Assembly (NCBI RefSeq): GCF_036884655.1
Contig: NC_088340.1
Coordinates: forward strand, 13,356,501 to 13,420,500
From: Musa acuminata AAA Group
Lineage: Eukaryota; Streptophyta; Magnoliopsida; Zingiberales; Musaceae
Reading direction: 5' to 3'
DNA length: 64,000 nt
The notes beneath the pieces are model-generated. The model worked only from the letters and a program-made list of their open reading frames with translations. It searched no databases and had not been told where the DNA came from. The position numbers and the translations under genes are program-made. How positions within the stretch are numbered: the stretch's first letter is position 1; every line of letters starts with the position of its first letter. Of this stretch, positions 23,050 through 35,430 are shown one piece after another.

Positions 23050-26000
23050 TTAATCCCTCTCCGCGAAGCCCTCCGATCCATGCTCCCTCGGCAAGCTCTG
23101 CACCGTGTCCGACCACCTCCCCGGCGAGTGGTCGCTGCTGTTGGACGAGACCATCACCTCCGCCCGCGCCTCCCTGATCATCCGCAGCACCTCCCGCATC
23201 GGCGGCCGCTTTTCCGCCTCGACCGCTACGCACGCCACAGCGATGTTCAGCAGCGCCGTCAGCTTCTCCTCGGATGCCTCGTTCCCGGACGACCCGGGGT
23301 CCTCGCCGGAGTCGTTCCGCTCCTCCTCCCGCACGGAGCGGACCCACCGGGGGATGTCGGCGCCGTGCTCCTCCACCAGGTCCTGGAACGGGGTCTTCCC
23401 GGTGAGGAGCTCCAGGAGGAGGACGCCGAAGCTGTAGACGTCGCAGAGGGGGGTGAAGGACGGCTTGGGAAGGCGGGACTCGGGCGCGCGGTAGAAGAGG
23501 GAGGAGGATGCGGCGGAGGAGGAGGGGGCGGCGAGGTCGTGGGGTGAGGCCGGGGGAAGGAGGAGGAGGGACGGGATTAGAGCATAGTCGGCGAGGCAGG
23601 ACTCGAAGTCTGGGCCAAGCAGGACGTTGGAGGGCTTGAGGTTGGCGTGCACGGCCGGCGGGTTGCTCTGGTGGAGGTACAGGAGGCCGGTGGCCACGTC
23701 CTCCGCTATCTTCAAGCACGACGTCCAGTGCAGCGGCTTCCCGCTCCCGGATGGACGCGACCCTGCAGAACCGATGCCACCATGCACCTTAACACGGTAA
23801 CACAAATCATAGCATTCTTGCTTTTTTTATGTACCCTACTACCCTAGCGGTGCTAACTACCGCGAAACAGATGCGACAAGATCTCCACGTGACCATCTCT
23901 TGCTGCCCCACACCACACACCACGAGTCCGCAAGTACAGGGGGGGGGGGGCGGGGCGGTGGTGGAGAGGTCAAGCTCTGCATGATCGAGAGAGAAACACG
24001 GCAAAGAAAAGAAGAGGAGGAATCACAAAAAGTGAGACGTAAAGCTTGGCCACCTGGGCCAACCTAAATCATGGTTGAAATCCCACCACCCTCTGTTTCG
24101 ATGCGAGCAGGCCATTTAATGTTCCCCCCCCCCCCACCCGCCCCAAGGAATGAGAGAGAGCTGCAGCAACAACAGTCGTCAGGAACAAGGACAGAGACTG
24201 TTTTGACCGCGATCTAAAATTTGAACGGGAAGGCTACAAGGTAGACAAGTACTGACATAAAGACACGAGGTAGAGCGGTGCCAAGCTACCACAGCTCACA
24301 CCGGCAGCCAGCGGATCCACCGCCACAGATCACGGACGTCCGCCTCTCCTGACACAGGTTTTACTTTGAATCGGGCAACCCTTGTTGGGTCGAAAGCAGC
24401 ACACAAATCCGTTCTCGGTAGCATTCCATTTGTGATTCTCCAAATTGCTCTGCACACGAATCTCTCTCATACATGAAAGCAGTACAAGTAGAGCTTTCAC
24501 CGAGAACGGAGATCGAGCAACACTTGCTCCGCCCAATCGGTGGCCATTTAATGGGGTGGTCACAGCGAAGTGGCACTAGCACTGCTCAAAATAAAGTGAG
24601 CCAACCACCAACCGGTCCAGTTAAGTAGATGCGTCAATTCATCTGATCGATGCCAACTTGATCCAGCATTGAATGCTGGTTGTGTTCCCATATTGACTCA
24701 TCATGTATCCCTATGCTTCGTCTTCACCATCTCATGTGCAATCCAAAGGTACCATATTTACGTGGCGTACCCTTACGCATATTATATGAGTTGTCGACAC
24801 TGTTACTATGTGGTGATATGTATAATAAAAGATATGTCGAGGGACTTAAACGTCAAATTAGCAGAGAGACAGAAGACACAGAGAACCGGGAACTGACCGT
24901 GGATGAGGGAGAAGAGGCTGCCATTGGGGAAGTAGTCGTAGACGAGGAGGCGTTCCTCCTTGGCGTGGAAGTAGGCGCGGAGGGGCACCAGATTGGGGTG
25001 ACGAAGCCGGCCGAGGTCCTCTATCCGGCGACGGAATTCGTCCGCGGGCGGGCGGGACGCCTCTTTGAGCCGCTTCACCGTCACGATGAACCCGGACTCC
25101 ATCACCGCCTTGTACGTGCTCCCCACCGTCCCACGCCCCAGCGTCTCCGCGGACGCACGCAGTAGCTCCTCCAGGCTGTACATCTCACCCACGCCGCCGC
25201 AGAACACCAGCTTCCCGATCCCCTCCGCCTCCCATGAGAACCCGCCTTTCGCTCCTTCGCCTCCTGCTCCTCCTCCTCCTTCTCCGCCGCCTTCTCCTCT
25301 TCTGCCACCGTCTTCCTCCGCGGGCTTGCTGCGGCCACCCAATCCGACTCCGATCGATCGGCTCTCGACCACTCTTCTAAGCTTCCTCTTGCATGCCAAT
25401 AGCAACGCGAGAGCCAAGCATATCGATAGGAACACCGCCCCGGCGACCGAGCCGGCGACGATACCTATGATCCTTCGCCTGCTGCTTTTATTGTGGGTGG
25501 GAGGGAGAAAGGGAGGAAAGGCATTTACGTGGCCAAAGGACGACTCTGGGCTGAGGGACGGCGGCGGAAAGATCAACTTCTGGGTGCAGGGGGCTCCAAT
25601 TTGAGCTCCGCAGAGGTGGGAATTGCCGAGGAAGGAGGAAAGGTTAAAGCGGACGAGGGCGCGGGTGGCCGGGATCTCACCCGAGAGGTTGTTGCCCGAG
25701 AAGTTGAGGTAGCTGAGACTGGGTTGGTTGAAGGCCGGGATCTTCCCCGTTAGGCGGTTGTCTTGTAGCAGGAGCGCGTAAAGCCGTGGGAGTCCGGCGA
25801 GGGACGTCGGGATGGGGCCGGAGAGAAGGTTGTCGGAAAGTACGATCACTTTTAGGCGGTGGAGCGCGGCGACGGTTTCGGGGATCCGGCCGGAGAACTG
25901 GTTGTCGTTGAGGAAGAGAGATTTGAGGTTGACAAGCGGGGATAGGTCGGGAATGTTGCCGGAGAGCGAGTTGGACTTGAAGCTGAGGACGCGAAGCTGG

Positions 26001-26296
26001 TCGAGAGGAGCGAGGAGTTCCCGGTTCAATGACCCGGTGAGGTTGAGGAATTCGAGCACCAGCTTGGTTACTCTGCCATCAGGGGAGCACTCCTTCACCC
26101 CCTTCCACCCGCCGCAGAGCCCAGAGGCGGACTCTCGCCGCCACGGCAGGGAGCCGTGAGGATCTATCGAGGACTTTAAGGCCAGAAGCGCATCAAAGTC
26201 GCCGGCGGCGGAAGCGCGAAGGAAAGAGAACGACAAACAGAGGAGGAGGAAGGAGAGATAAAAATCGCACCTTGGAGAAACGGGCTGCGATTCCAT
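23050..26296 (-). CDS. LRR receptor-like pseudokinase (At5g67200 type)
   Basis: Two minus-strand exons, 26296-24898 and 23762-23050, join in frame to 703 residues. There is a signal peptide (about 1-32), a cysteine-containing LRR cap and roughly four to five LRRs (about 75-215, with NxLSGxIP repeats). A basic juxtamembrane stretch is followed by a transmembrane segment at about 276-301. A Gly/Glu-rich insert (about 328-350) precedes the kinase domain, which starts near 372 ([20 protein letters not shown]). The invariant Lys is present (VTVK). The HRD position reads HAN (505-507) and the DFG position reads DYA (525-527), so catalysis is unlikely; signalling as a pseudokinase is the family pattern. 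The 5' exon is very GC-rich. The single intron of 1.1 kb lies after the SLFSLIHG motif, as in relatives. An upstream in-frame ATG at 26422 is less likely because it delays the signal peptide. Confidence 0.92.
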
Positions 26297-26696
26297 CGAG
26301 AGAGAAAGTAGCATAAGAGCATAGCAGAAGGGGCTGGGGAGTGCAAATGGTGGTTCAATGCGGTCGTCCGAAGGCTGCTGCCACCACGGGAACGAGGAAG
26401 AGGAGGAGGAAGTCAGGTGCAAGTGACATTGCTCCCGCTGGAAAAGGAAAGCTCGGGTCTCTCGACTTCGATTTCGAGAAGGAGGGCATGAGTCTTGGTG
26501 GGTGGCTGAAGCGAGCGAATCCGTCGAACTCTGAGCACGGGAGTGGCTTCACGTGAGCCAGTCAGGGGCGGCGAAGAGGCGCAAAGGAAAGGAGAGGGAT
26601 GGATGCTTTCCTCTGGTTTTACTGCTGCTCTCCAATATAATTACTATATCTCTTGTACTCTCGGCCTCGGGCCTCTTAAAACCTCTATTTATCTCT

Positions 26697-26700
26697 CTAC

Positions 26701-26727
<27 letters not shown>
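26697..26727. repeat. (CT)n tract upstream of the receptor kinase
   Basis: About 30 bp of CT, read as (GA)n on the gene's strand, about 400 bp upstream of its ATG. GA/CT tracts near plant promoters can bind GAGA-type factors; any role here is inference. Confidence 0.9.
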
Positions 26728-26731
<4 letters not shown>

Positions 26732-28170
26732 CCCCAGTGGCATGGGATCCGGTGGACCTTCCCCCACACTCCTCGAAGATTGTAAGACCGACGGATGCAC
26801 TTCTAAGCCTGAATGAAAGGCCAACAGTGTTGACCGCTGGAGAAGAGAAGAACAAGGCAACGAGTGATGCCTTCACCGTAACATTCCCGAACGCTGATAA
26901 AGTCCCGCAGTAAGCGAGTTAGATTGGGAAGAGCTCGAAAGGAGAGAGAGGGAGGGAGAGTACATTTCAGTTTCATCTCATGAAACGAGTGAGAGAAGTT
27001 AGAGCTCTCGACTGGCAGCTGCCTTCCCTTCCGGCCAGAATAAAGTCGCTTTTAGTGTATCTGAACATAACACCGGCTTTTTTGGAGAACACGAAACCTA
27101 TTATACCCCCAAAATTTTACCTCCGGTAAAGGCCAATCCTACTTGGCACGCGTCGGCACCACAAACTCGCCTTTTCTCAATCGCTGCGACTCCCGTGTCC
27201 CGAACTGGGCACAGCAGGGTTCAGGGATCCGGTGGGTCCCCACCAGAGAGTGAGCATGATGCACGTCACGGTGAGAGTGCGGCTCCCCCGAACGCTGCCG
27301 CGAGCCGCACAGCAGAGGTTGCGCGGAAGAGTTCGTGCTCGGCCCCATCAGGCCGCGGTAGTCCCCCCAGGAGACTATCGTTCAGAGAATGATGTGGCCG
27401 CCCCATCACCCCTGAAAGTATCATGGCCGATCAGTTGTCCGGTGTCGATCGGTACCGAGATGTCTGTCCGGCCCACCTGTACCCGCGCCACGCACCTGAG
27501 CGAAAGGGTTCCCAGCCTTTGACGGGTCCCTAAACCCCTTGGTCGCTTCGCCCATCGTCTAACGGAGCTGTCAACGTGACACATCTGTCCGGTTAGCCGA
27601 AAAAAGGCGCATCCCGTACGCGAGAGAGACACGCACGACTACACGACCACAGCCACCTGTCCACGCCGATTCCGTGACTGTATACGTACGCGGCGTATGT
27701 ACTCGAAATGTTTGAGATGTTAAAGTTTCACGAGGGGTGGGGCCAGCTGCAAGTAGACCCACCCGATCGCAATCAGATTGCCGAGTCACATCCGTATGTT
27801 AGCCGAACCAACTCAGGCTATGCCCCAACCGGGCGCGTGTGTTCCAACTTTTGAGGGTCATATCGAGCTGTTTGATGTGACTAGCTGCGGAACCGCTGGT
27901 CCGGAGAGCTGTCAATCTCGGATCTGCATCGCCAAGAATGGTTCTGATTTCTTTTATGCTTATCTCGATAAATCTGATTAATTTGCTTCAACATGTTGTT
28001 TGTAGTTTTCTTGTTTATGTTCTCTTCCCAAATCTTCCTTTTACGTGTCGACCAAAATCCCATTAATCAGTAGTAAGAAAACATCAATCCCAATGCAACT
28101 TTGAGGCTCTCATCTGCTATTTCATGAAGAAGATGTACCATTCACGGAGGTAATCTCCATCTTCTCCACC

Positions 28171-28178
<8 letters not shown>

Positions 28179-28212
<34 letters not shown>
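28179..28212. repeat. (CT)n microsatellite
   Basis: Uninterrupted CT dinucleotide run of about 33 bp in the intergenic region. Confidence 0.95.
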
Positions 28213-28213
<1 letters not shown>

Positions 28214-31064
28214 GCGCACGTCCCAGTCCGACATGCGCGAGATGAGAGAGCCGTGCCGTCATCAATGGAAGCATCCTCCTTGGGTCATCATCCCACCCAC
28301 GTTATTTCTCAGGTGTTCCCCAACGTACCGGACCGAGTCCGTGTGCCAGCCAAGATCGGTGCAGTTCGAGTTCTTAGAGAAGAAGAAGACGGCAAACCGG
28401 GATCTGCACAGAGAACTCGAGCCCGGTCTAACAGTAGAGTCGTCCAAGTACTGCACAAGATTGAGAGTTGATGTGTCGACAAAACTACTTGATGCATCAG
28501 CGACTGCTTTGAGATCACCTGCCCTCGACTTCGAAGCCTACCGCATGCCGTGCTCTCCACCCCGCAAGGATCAGGCCCGGGCAAAGACCTTAACATTCCC
28601 TTCGCCAAAGGACAAACTCCTCATTGCTGTCACGTCATGAGGTGCAAATCTTCTTGTAGTATACAAGAGACGATGTTTGCGAGGCTTCGAACTCCATCAT
28701 CCACTCCATGTGCTCGAGCACTGCGAGAGACACCGGCACAGGCCGTGCGAATCGCAGACTGGCTCATCTCAGCTTCTCTTCTCGAGAAAAGATGCGCGTG
28801 GATTTATATTCCTCGAGTGCGTCTCGCAGTTCAGTGCCCGGAACAGGCATCGAGATTCCGACCTCTTCTGTATGATTTATTTCGAGGGGAAAAGGAAGGA
28901 GAAATGTGATGATGACAGTGAGAGACCGAAGCGATCTCTGAAAGATTCGGAGATGTGCGAGTGCTTCGATATCCGTGGAGTCTTGCACGGTGTTCCAGGA
29001 CTCGATTTACGGTGTGATTCGGTGAAGGAAGAGACGATAATGCATGTAAAAAAAGTTACTCTCCTTTCTTGTCTCCTCGTTCTCGGAGTTGGCAAACATT
29101 TGAACTCTCCCTCTCCTCTCTATTTCACACACATTTTTCTGTATTATTGAGTTAAATCGGATCATAATAAGATGTAAGAACATAACTCATAAATTAATGA
29201 ATCAATTAGAGAGCATGAAATCACTTCCGAACTCCATTAGATGAGGCAATATGAAAAAAGTACATATTTAAAATGTTTTGAAACAAGTACTGCAAGAAAG
29301 CAGTACAGAATCATAATCATAAGGAACCACTTCCGGTACTCCACCATCTGGCCAATGCATCTGCCTTCTCTGAAGGTTGAGTTGGGTGGAGGAGCAAACG
29401 CAACACATCACATCACGTACATCAATTCACTGCTTGCACATGAAACTTAATAATCCTGTGCCCATCTCTCCCTCCTGCATCTGAGCAGCGTGCAAACACT
29501 GTAGCGAGTGATTGCTGGTATTCGATCTACCCACTGAACTCAGCTCTAAAAGCTTTTAATTGCTTGTTGGAAGCAGTAGCATGCCTTGGATTTCTTTGCG
29601 GCACTCGTTTATTACAGCCAGAAGGCAGTGTCATTTCTTAATCTGCTCAGCATCTGCTAGACCTCGATCACTCTTCATCTACTTGCTACTGGTCAGTCAG
29701 TGGGTTTAATCTTGTTTACTTTCCGTAACATTTGACAGCTATTTTAGATGCTTGCTTTTGCTGGCCACAAAAGGATGACTCGTTTGCTGCAAGGAAGAGA
29801 GTAAAGGTGTGTGCGTGCTCCCCTGGGAGATGCCAATCTGCTGAGCTGCTGTGTTATGTGAACGCTGTGAAGTAGGATGACTTGATGGCTTAATCGAATC
29901 TAATTTCTAGCGGTTTATGATAACTGATCTATTAATTTTATTGAATCTGAATTATTCATTTTGAGCTTTAAGTTAATAGTAATATATCCATATGATATTT
30001 TATAAGTTAATTTTATATGAATTATAATCTCTCCTATTTTAGGGTTTGACATCCTTATTAAAACTAATATGTTTCAAAATTGAACCCTAATAATTATGAA
30101 ATATAATTATGAGGCCTAACTCAATGCATAGGCTTCAAAACTCTTATAATATTTTTAATAATAAGAGCATGTCAATCATCAAGATTTTATTAACTAAAAT
30201 AATTGATACTATCACCATGCTAATAATGTCTTTGTTTCGGATCCTTACATAAATACGATGGTATACAAATTAATATTATTTTCTAATCGAATCATATTAT
30301 TATAAAAATAATATTTTAGGCATCAAAATATATCTATTATTCATATTAATGTGACCATAGAACATGAAAAATGAAGAGTATACAAAGTTAATAATCATCA
30401 TAAAACACTTTTTTAAAAAAGAGGAAATTATCAGTCCCATAAATTTTGCTCCTCTTATTGTCATCTAATTTAATATTATGATCATTAGCCATATTATAAA
30501 TTTCAAAAAATATAAATACACATAAATAAATGAATTTATAGACATCAAAACGAAAACATACTCCACGGCTCGAATTGGTTGATAAAATTTGAACAGCTTA
30601 TCACAAAATTCACAACTCCGAATGTTATATTCGTTACTTATTTTTATAAGAATAAAAAAAAACTCATACCTTTTATTTTCCGATTGAATCACCCAAGGAA
30701 AGTTTACAGGCTGATGCGACCTTTCCCAGATCTGATGTGGAGGCCACATCATCCTGCAAACTTTTCTGGGGCAACTCAACAACGAAACATGAGAGAGAGA
30801 GAGAGAGTCGTTGCGGGCGCCCGGACGTCGACTTTGACAGTTTGACGGAATCCGGTGGACGCGTTGGACTCCACAAAGCCATCTCGATTCGGCGAATAAA
30901 AGTACTGGAGTCCGGACTCCAAATCTAACGGACGACGTGGGTAGCGGAGGCGGATGCCTTAACGACTCCCGTCATCTTCTCCTCCTCCGGATTCCCCATC
31001 CCTCACCTCACGCCGTGTTCCCCCATCCTTCGAGCTGACCCCCTTCACCGTCGATCTCGCAGAG

Positions 31065-33256
31065 GTAAGAAGCACCACGATCCCTCCCTTTATCTCGCCG
31101 TTCTTGCCGTCAGATTGCTTTTCTTCTAGCCGTCCCACGATCTTTGCGGCGAATCCGGAATTATTTGCCTTCTCGCTGCCTGATTAGGGTTTGTTTTGCG
31201 AGATTCTTCTTGACTCTTGTAATTTCTCGCGGTTTTGTGTTGGCTCAATGGGTTTCCGTGGATTCGTATGGAATCAACTACGATCGTACAAGTATCAGAT
31301 ATTCTTGGTAATGAGCAGCTTCGTTGCTGGATCTGGTTTAATGAAATCAGCCTTATTGAGCTCGTGTAATACACCGTATCGCTATTGTTAGTTGGTATGG
31401 TGTTATGGTGAGGCGTAAACGCATTATATTCTTTTGATGCATGATAGGGGCTTCGAATTGTATAGCAATTCTAATTAGTAGTTGGAGTGCACAAACATAA
31501 TAGAGGCGGCCTTAATATATTTCCTTTTTTAGTGAATTTTGACTGCACACCTGAAGAAACTTGAAGCATGTGGCAGTTTTACTTGTCCTTATTAGATCAA
31601 GGTTCTTAGGGCGATTTTCTACACGGATTTTCCTCATTACTTTTACTTTTGGTGGTATTTTTGGAAAAGAAAAAGAACTTTAGAAGTGATAATGTCAAAG
31701 CCGCTTGGATCATGCTGGCAGCATGATTTTGTACTTTGTATGTTGTTACTGCATTTGAAATAGCTTCAAAGACACTCATTACAGCTCAGTTTTCTCCCGA
31801 ATATTTAACAGGGATTGTCTGTGAAATAAAATCTTAAGTTTCTCATTTAAGATGGAATTTGAATGGATATATAATTCGGTGATTCTTTAACTAGAAATCA
31901 AGAAGTGATTGAACTTGCTCACGATGATATCCTTTTCACACGTGGGATCCGAGTTGCTTTTGAGGTTGTCACTCAATTGATATATGCCTTATGTCGATTT
32001 TGGTGCTTTACTTTTGAAAATTGCCATATAATGACTTGAACAGTTTATTTAATTCGTTTAAATTGTTAAATAGAACTAAATTTATGAATGCAAAATGGTT
32101 ATGATTCTTTGCTAGTCACCGAAGCATAACCTGCCTAGTGTAGCTCACAAATCGGAAGTTGAATTCTTGGACATGAAGACCAATTAACTTGTACACTGTA
32201 ATGATGCACGATCAATTTGACATGTGCTACAGTGGGAGGGTGGGCTAACGGGGTCCTATCACAGAGGACAGCACATAAATGCAGTAATTTTTAGGTTGCA
32301 ATCAGTTCAGGAGACATATCACAAATTCTTCTTTAGTTTAGGTAGCTACCTACTACCTAGGAGGTGAAACTATCTTTTAGATGACTTTAAATGAGGATTC
32401 AGGTATTGCTGCGCTATGCTGCATGAAACTGAGATTACTTCTGAATATTATTGGTGTTCATGATTTTTAGACACAGTTAACATTTAACGTCTTGTGTCAA
32501 TGTGTCGGGATTTTCACTAATGTTCTGTAAAGAACATGGTTTCTTTGCCTGAACTTAAAATTGAAGATCTTTAATCTAGAGTAAAATCAGTCTTAAATAT
32601 TTTATGTACCAGAAGCAACAAAAGATGACTCTAAATATGAGCTCGTTAGGAAGCTTAATACGGTTGATTCCAGCTTGATACTTATTTAGATACTGATGAT
32701 TGCTGTATTTAATAATAAATCATTATGCCAGGAAATGCAAGTTGACATAACTTGGTGGAATACAAATGCAAGCATATATCTGCTAATGCGAGTCGAGGCT
32801 TACGTGGATCCTGATAATCAATATCTTGTTAAAAATAAGTTCAATGGTAGGAAAACCTGGGCAAGCATAGACAATGCTAATTCTAGTTAGTGTTAGGACA
32901 GTTGTTTTTCTTCCAGAAATTCCATCAGCAAGGAAATTGATTAATAGGTTCAGTTTAAACAAGTGCGAGTAGGATATTGCAAAATGCATGTTGTTCAGGG
33001 TCTAAATTAAATCTTATTTCTGTCTTTATTGCCTAATCTTAAATTTCAGCTATGAACATATTAGCTTCTGTTTCAACAGAGAAAAGCTGAGAGTCAACAA
33101 TGCAGCATTGCACTCGATCACTTGTAATACCCAATTAGATTGATCTTATGGCTATTATATTTCCAATGTTTAGCAGGTTCTTTCAGCCATTTTATTTATG
33201 GAGACAAACCATCCCGTAGGTGTTCTTTTCTTGATATGAGTTGCCTTTTCTTCTAG
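31065..33256 (+). other. Intron in the 5' UTR of the RraA-like gene
   Basis: A consensus donor (CAGAG/GTAAGAAG at 31064/31065) follows a pyrimidine-rich, GC-rich leader. A consensus acceptor (ttttcttctag at 33246-33256) lies 20 bp before the ATG of the RraA-like coding sequence. No coding potential lies between. The 2.2-kb intron therefore appears to split a 5' UTR. Confidence 0.7.
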
Positions 33257-33276
33257 GTACTTTTGATTAAACAACA

Positions 33277-33783
33277 ATGGCTGGTTTACCATTAGCAACT
33301 GCTGAAGCATGTGATGCGAATCCACATCTAATCCTTAATGGTGAGCTTCGTGCACTTCAACCAATATTTCAAATTTATGGCCGAAGGCAGGTCTTCTCTG
33401 GCCCCATTGTCACTCTTAAGGTCTTTGAGGACAATGTTCTTGTTCGTGAGTTCCTTGAGGAGAAAGGTAACGGTAGAGTTTTGGTTGTCGATGGTGGCGG
33501 AAGCATGCGTTGTGCAATTTTGGGTGGTAACCCAGTTCAACAGGCTCAAAACAATGGGTGGGCTGGTATCATCGTTAATGGTTGCATTAGGGATGTTGAT
33601 GAGATCAATGGATGTGATATCGGTGTAAGAGCTTTGGGTTCTCATCCGATGAAGGCAAACAAGAAAGGATATGGAGAGAAGCACGTACCGGTGAATATCG
33701 CAGGGACTAGGATTTGTGATGGTGAGTGGCTCTATGCAGATAGTGATGGCATTTTAATTTCCAGGACAGAAATATCGGTTTGA
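33277..33783 (+). CDS. RraA-like protein / putative 4-hydroxy-4-methyl-2-oxoglutarate aldolase
   Basis: One uninterrupted coding exon of 168 residues. The family includes bacterial RraA (an inhibitor of RNase E) and the class II HMG/CHA aldolases that cleave 4-hydroxy-4-methyl-2-oxoglutarate or oxaloacetate with a divalent metal. Seen here are LVVDGGGSMRCAILGGN (about 69-85) and NNGWAGIIVNGCIRDVDEI (92-110), with Arg105-Asp106 at the expected substrate/metal position. GVRALGSHPMKANKKG and the C-terminal GTRICDGEWLYADSDGILIS follow. Length and sequence match plant family members nearly throughout. The plant substrate is not settled, and no transit peptide is evident, so the protein may be cytosolic. 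Confidence 0.92.
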   Translation: MAGLPLATAEACDANPHLILNGELRALQPIFQIYGRRQVFSGPIVTLKVFEDNVLVREFLEEKGNGRVLVVDGGGSMRCAILGGNPVQQAQNNGWAGIIVNGCIRDVDEINGCDIGVRALGSHPMKANKKGYGEKHVPVNIAGTRICDGEWLYADSDGILISRTEISV

Positions 33784-35430
33784 AATCCTTGGGCTGACCA
33801 CGACTATGAAGTCTTGTCTTTGTTGTATCAGCATATACCTTTCTTTCTTAAGACCTTGCTAAGTCCTGTAATACCTGCATCGAAGAGCTAAGACTTGTAG
33901 TAGTTAGTACGCTCGTTCCGTCGTTTTAGTTGGCATTAAAATCAACTACTGTGAGCTTCTTTTTGTTGTTTTCTCTGCCCGTAATGATATCATATGATTG
34001 ATTAATTTTGTTTTGTGTGATGGAGTGAGTGACATGTTTGGAATATTTATTTTGTCAGGCAAAGTGGATATTTCAGTTTAACATGACAAATTTTGTTCCA
34101 TGATTTAATGTTCTTTTATTCTCTTTGAAATATTGACAAGTGTTAGTTAGATGATGGATGCCCTAGGCAATTTTAAATCTATTGCCAAACTCAGTAGCAG
34201 ATTATAGTTTTCTTGTGCATGAGGAGCTGAAGCCTTTCTCATTATTGTGTGCTAATAATGGCTGCTTGCATTGAACTTTTTACAAGGAGACTCATAGAAT
34301 ATAGATAGTATTATTATTATTATTTATATATGACTTTGCATGCCAACTACCTACCCTTTTGTTGTGCTACAATGTTTTGCACAGATACTACCGTGTCTTG
34401 GCCAATGATGGTCTGGTAGAAGCTATATGTAATAATAATTCTTGAACATTTATGAAACCTTAATTCCTTTTAAACGTATTTACCAATCAATGCGTTGGCT
34501 CCTCCTCCTCCTCCTCCAAGGAATTATCCATCGTATGGTTTTGCCCCCCTTTATGGTGGACCTCAAAAAGCATGTCGCACGACTTTTAGCCATGTTGATT
34601 TATTTAGCTCCTCCTCCTCCTCTTCAATCAACGTCAAGAGTTTTATCATTTGTCTTATCATGATGTTGGCATAGGGAGTGAGATCCTACAGCTCGTGGCA
34701 ATCAATTCCAGATAACATCCTATCATAAAATTTCAAAAAAGAAAGAAAAGAGATACGACATCTTCAACCACAGAATGTAATGTGGTGTAGCATTATTGAG
34801 CTTGATGTAAATTAATACGCTCGGATCCAATGTGAATCAGATCGGATCATATTTTAGTCCTTATCGGAGGACATATAGAATTCGCATCCTAATCGACCCC
34901 GTGTTGCCAGGGATCCAATGTGATCTGCTTCCACCATTCTATTCGGTAGATCTATCGGGGGTTACATCGTCCTGTTGGAGCATAAGAAATAATAATTAAA
35001 TAATTAAATTGCCTGCCATCTTGATTGGAAAAAGGACTATTAGAAATATTAAAAAAAATAAAGGAGCATTAGAAATTTCAAATTAAAAGTAACGTCACTT
35101 CAAAACATACATTAAAACAAAAATAAATAAATAAATAAAAATGATTATTATGATCGATCGAGTGCTTATATTGAACGCAAGGAATCCCCAGCTCACTTTT
35201 GCCGACCGCATATCGACCTGTCGACCCGCGATGCGACGTGATGCGACGCGTTGCGATCTCCGCAACCGTCAGATCCACCGCCAACAGTCGTGTTAGCCTC
35301 TTCCTCCTCTTCCTATTCTTTTCTTCTAATATATTTCGCCTTTTAATCTAACCGTTTCTCGTCTCCCCTCGATCGCCGCGAAGAAGGTCCGATCGCCGGT
35401 TACTTTTTGCCCCGCCAGGGTCTCCGCCTG
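33784..35430. other. Intergenic between RraA-like and TOM1-like genes
   Basis: About 1.6 kb with the RraA-like 3' UTR on the left and the TOM1-like promoter on the right. There are short (TTA)n and (CTC)n runs near 34310 and 34500. No gene was recognised. Confidence 0.6.

Larger units (their letters stand above)
26297..30960. other. Long intergenic region, no gene recognised
   Basis: About 4.7 kb. It includes the receptor-kinase promoter side, a GC-richer block at about 27100-28900 with several short open frames on both strands but no recognisable domain or coherent splice pattern, and an AT-rich block (29900-30660). The stretch 30790-31064 probably contains the promoter and first non-coding exon of the RraA-like gene. 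Confidence 0.5.

Noticed and set aside
22889..23719. 276-codon minus-strand frame over the kinase exon
   Set aside because: It is Pro/Arg/Gly-rich and out of frame with the clear kinase domain; a shadow of GC-rich coding DNA.
28233..29150. Overlapping frames of 119-157 codons on plus
   Set aside because: No recognisable motif, no consistent splice structure, and equally long frames on the other strand.
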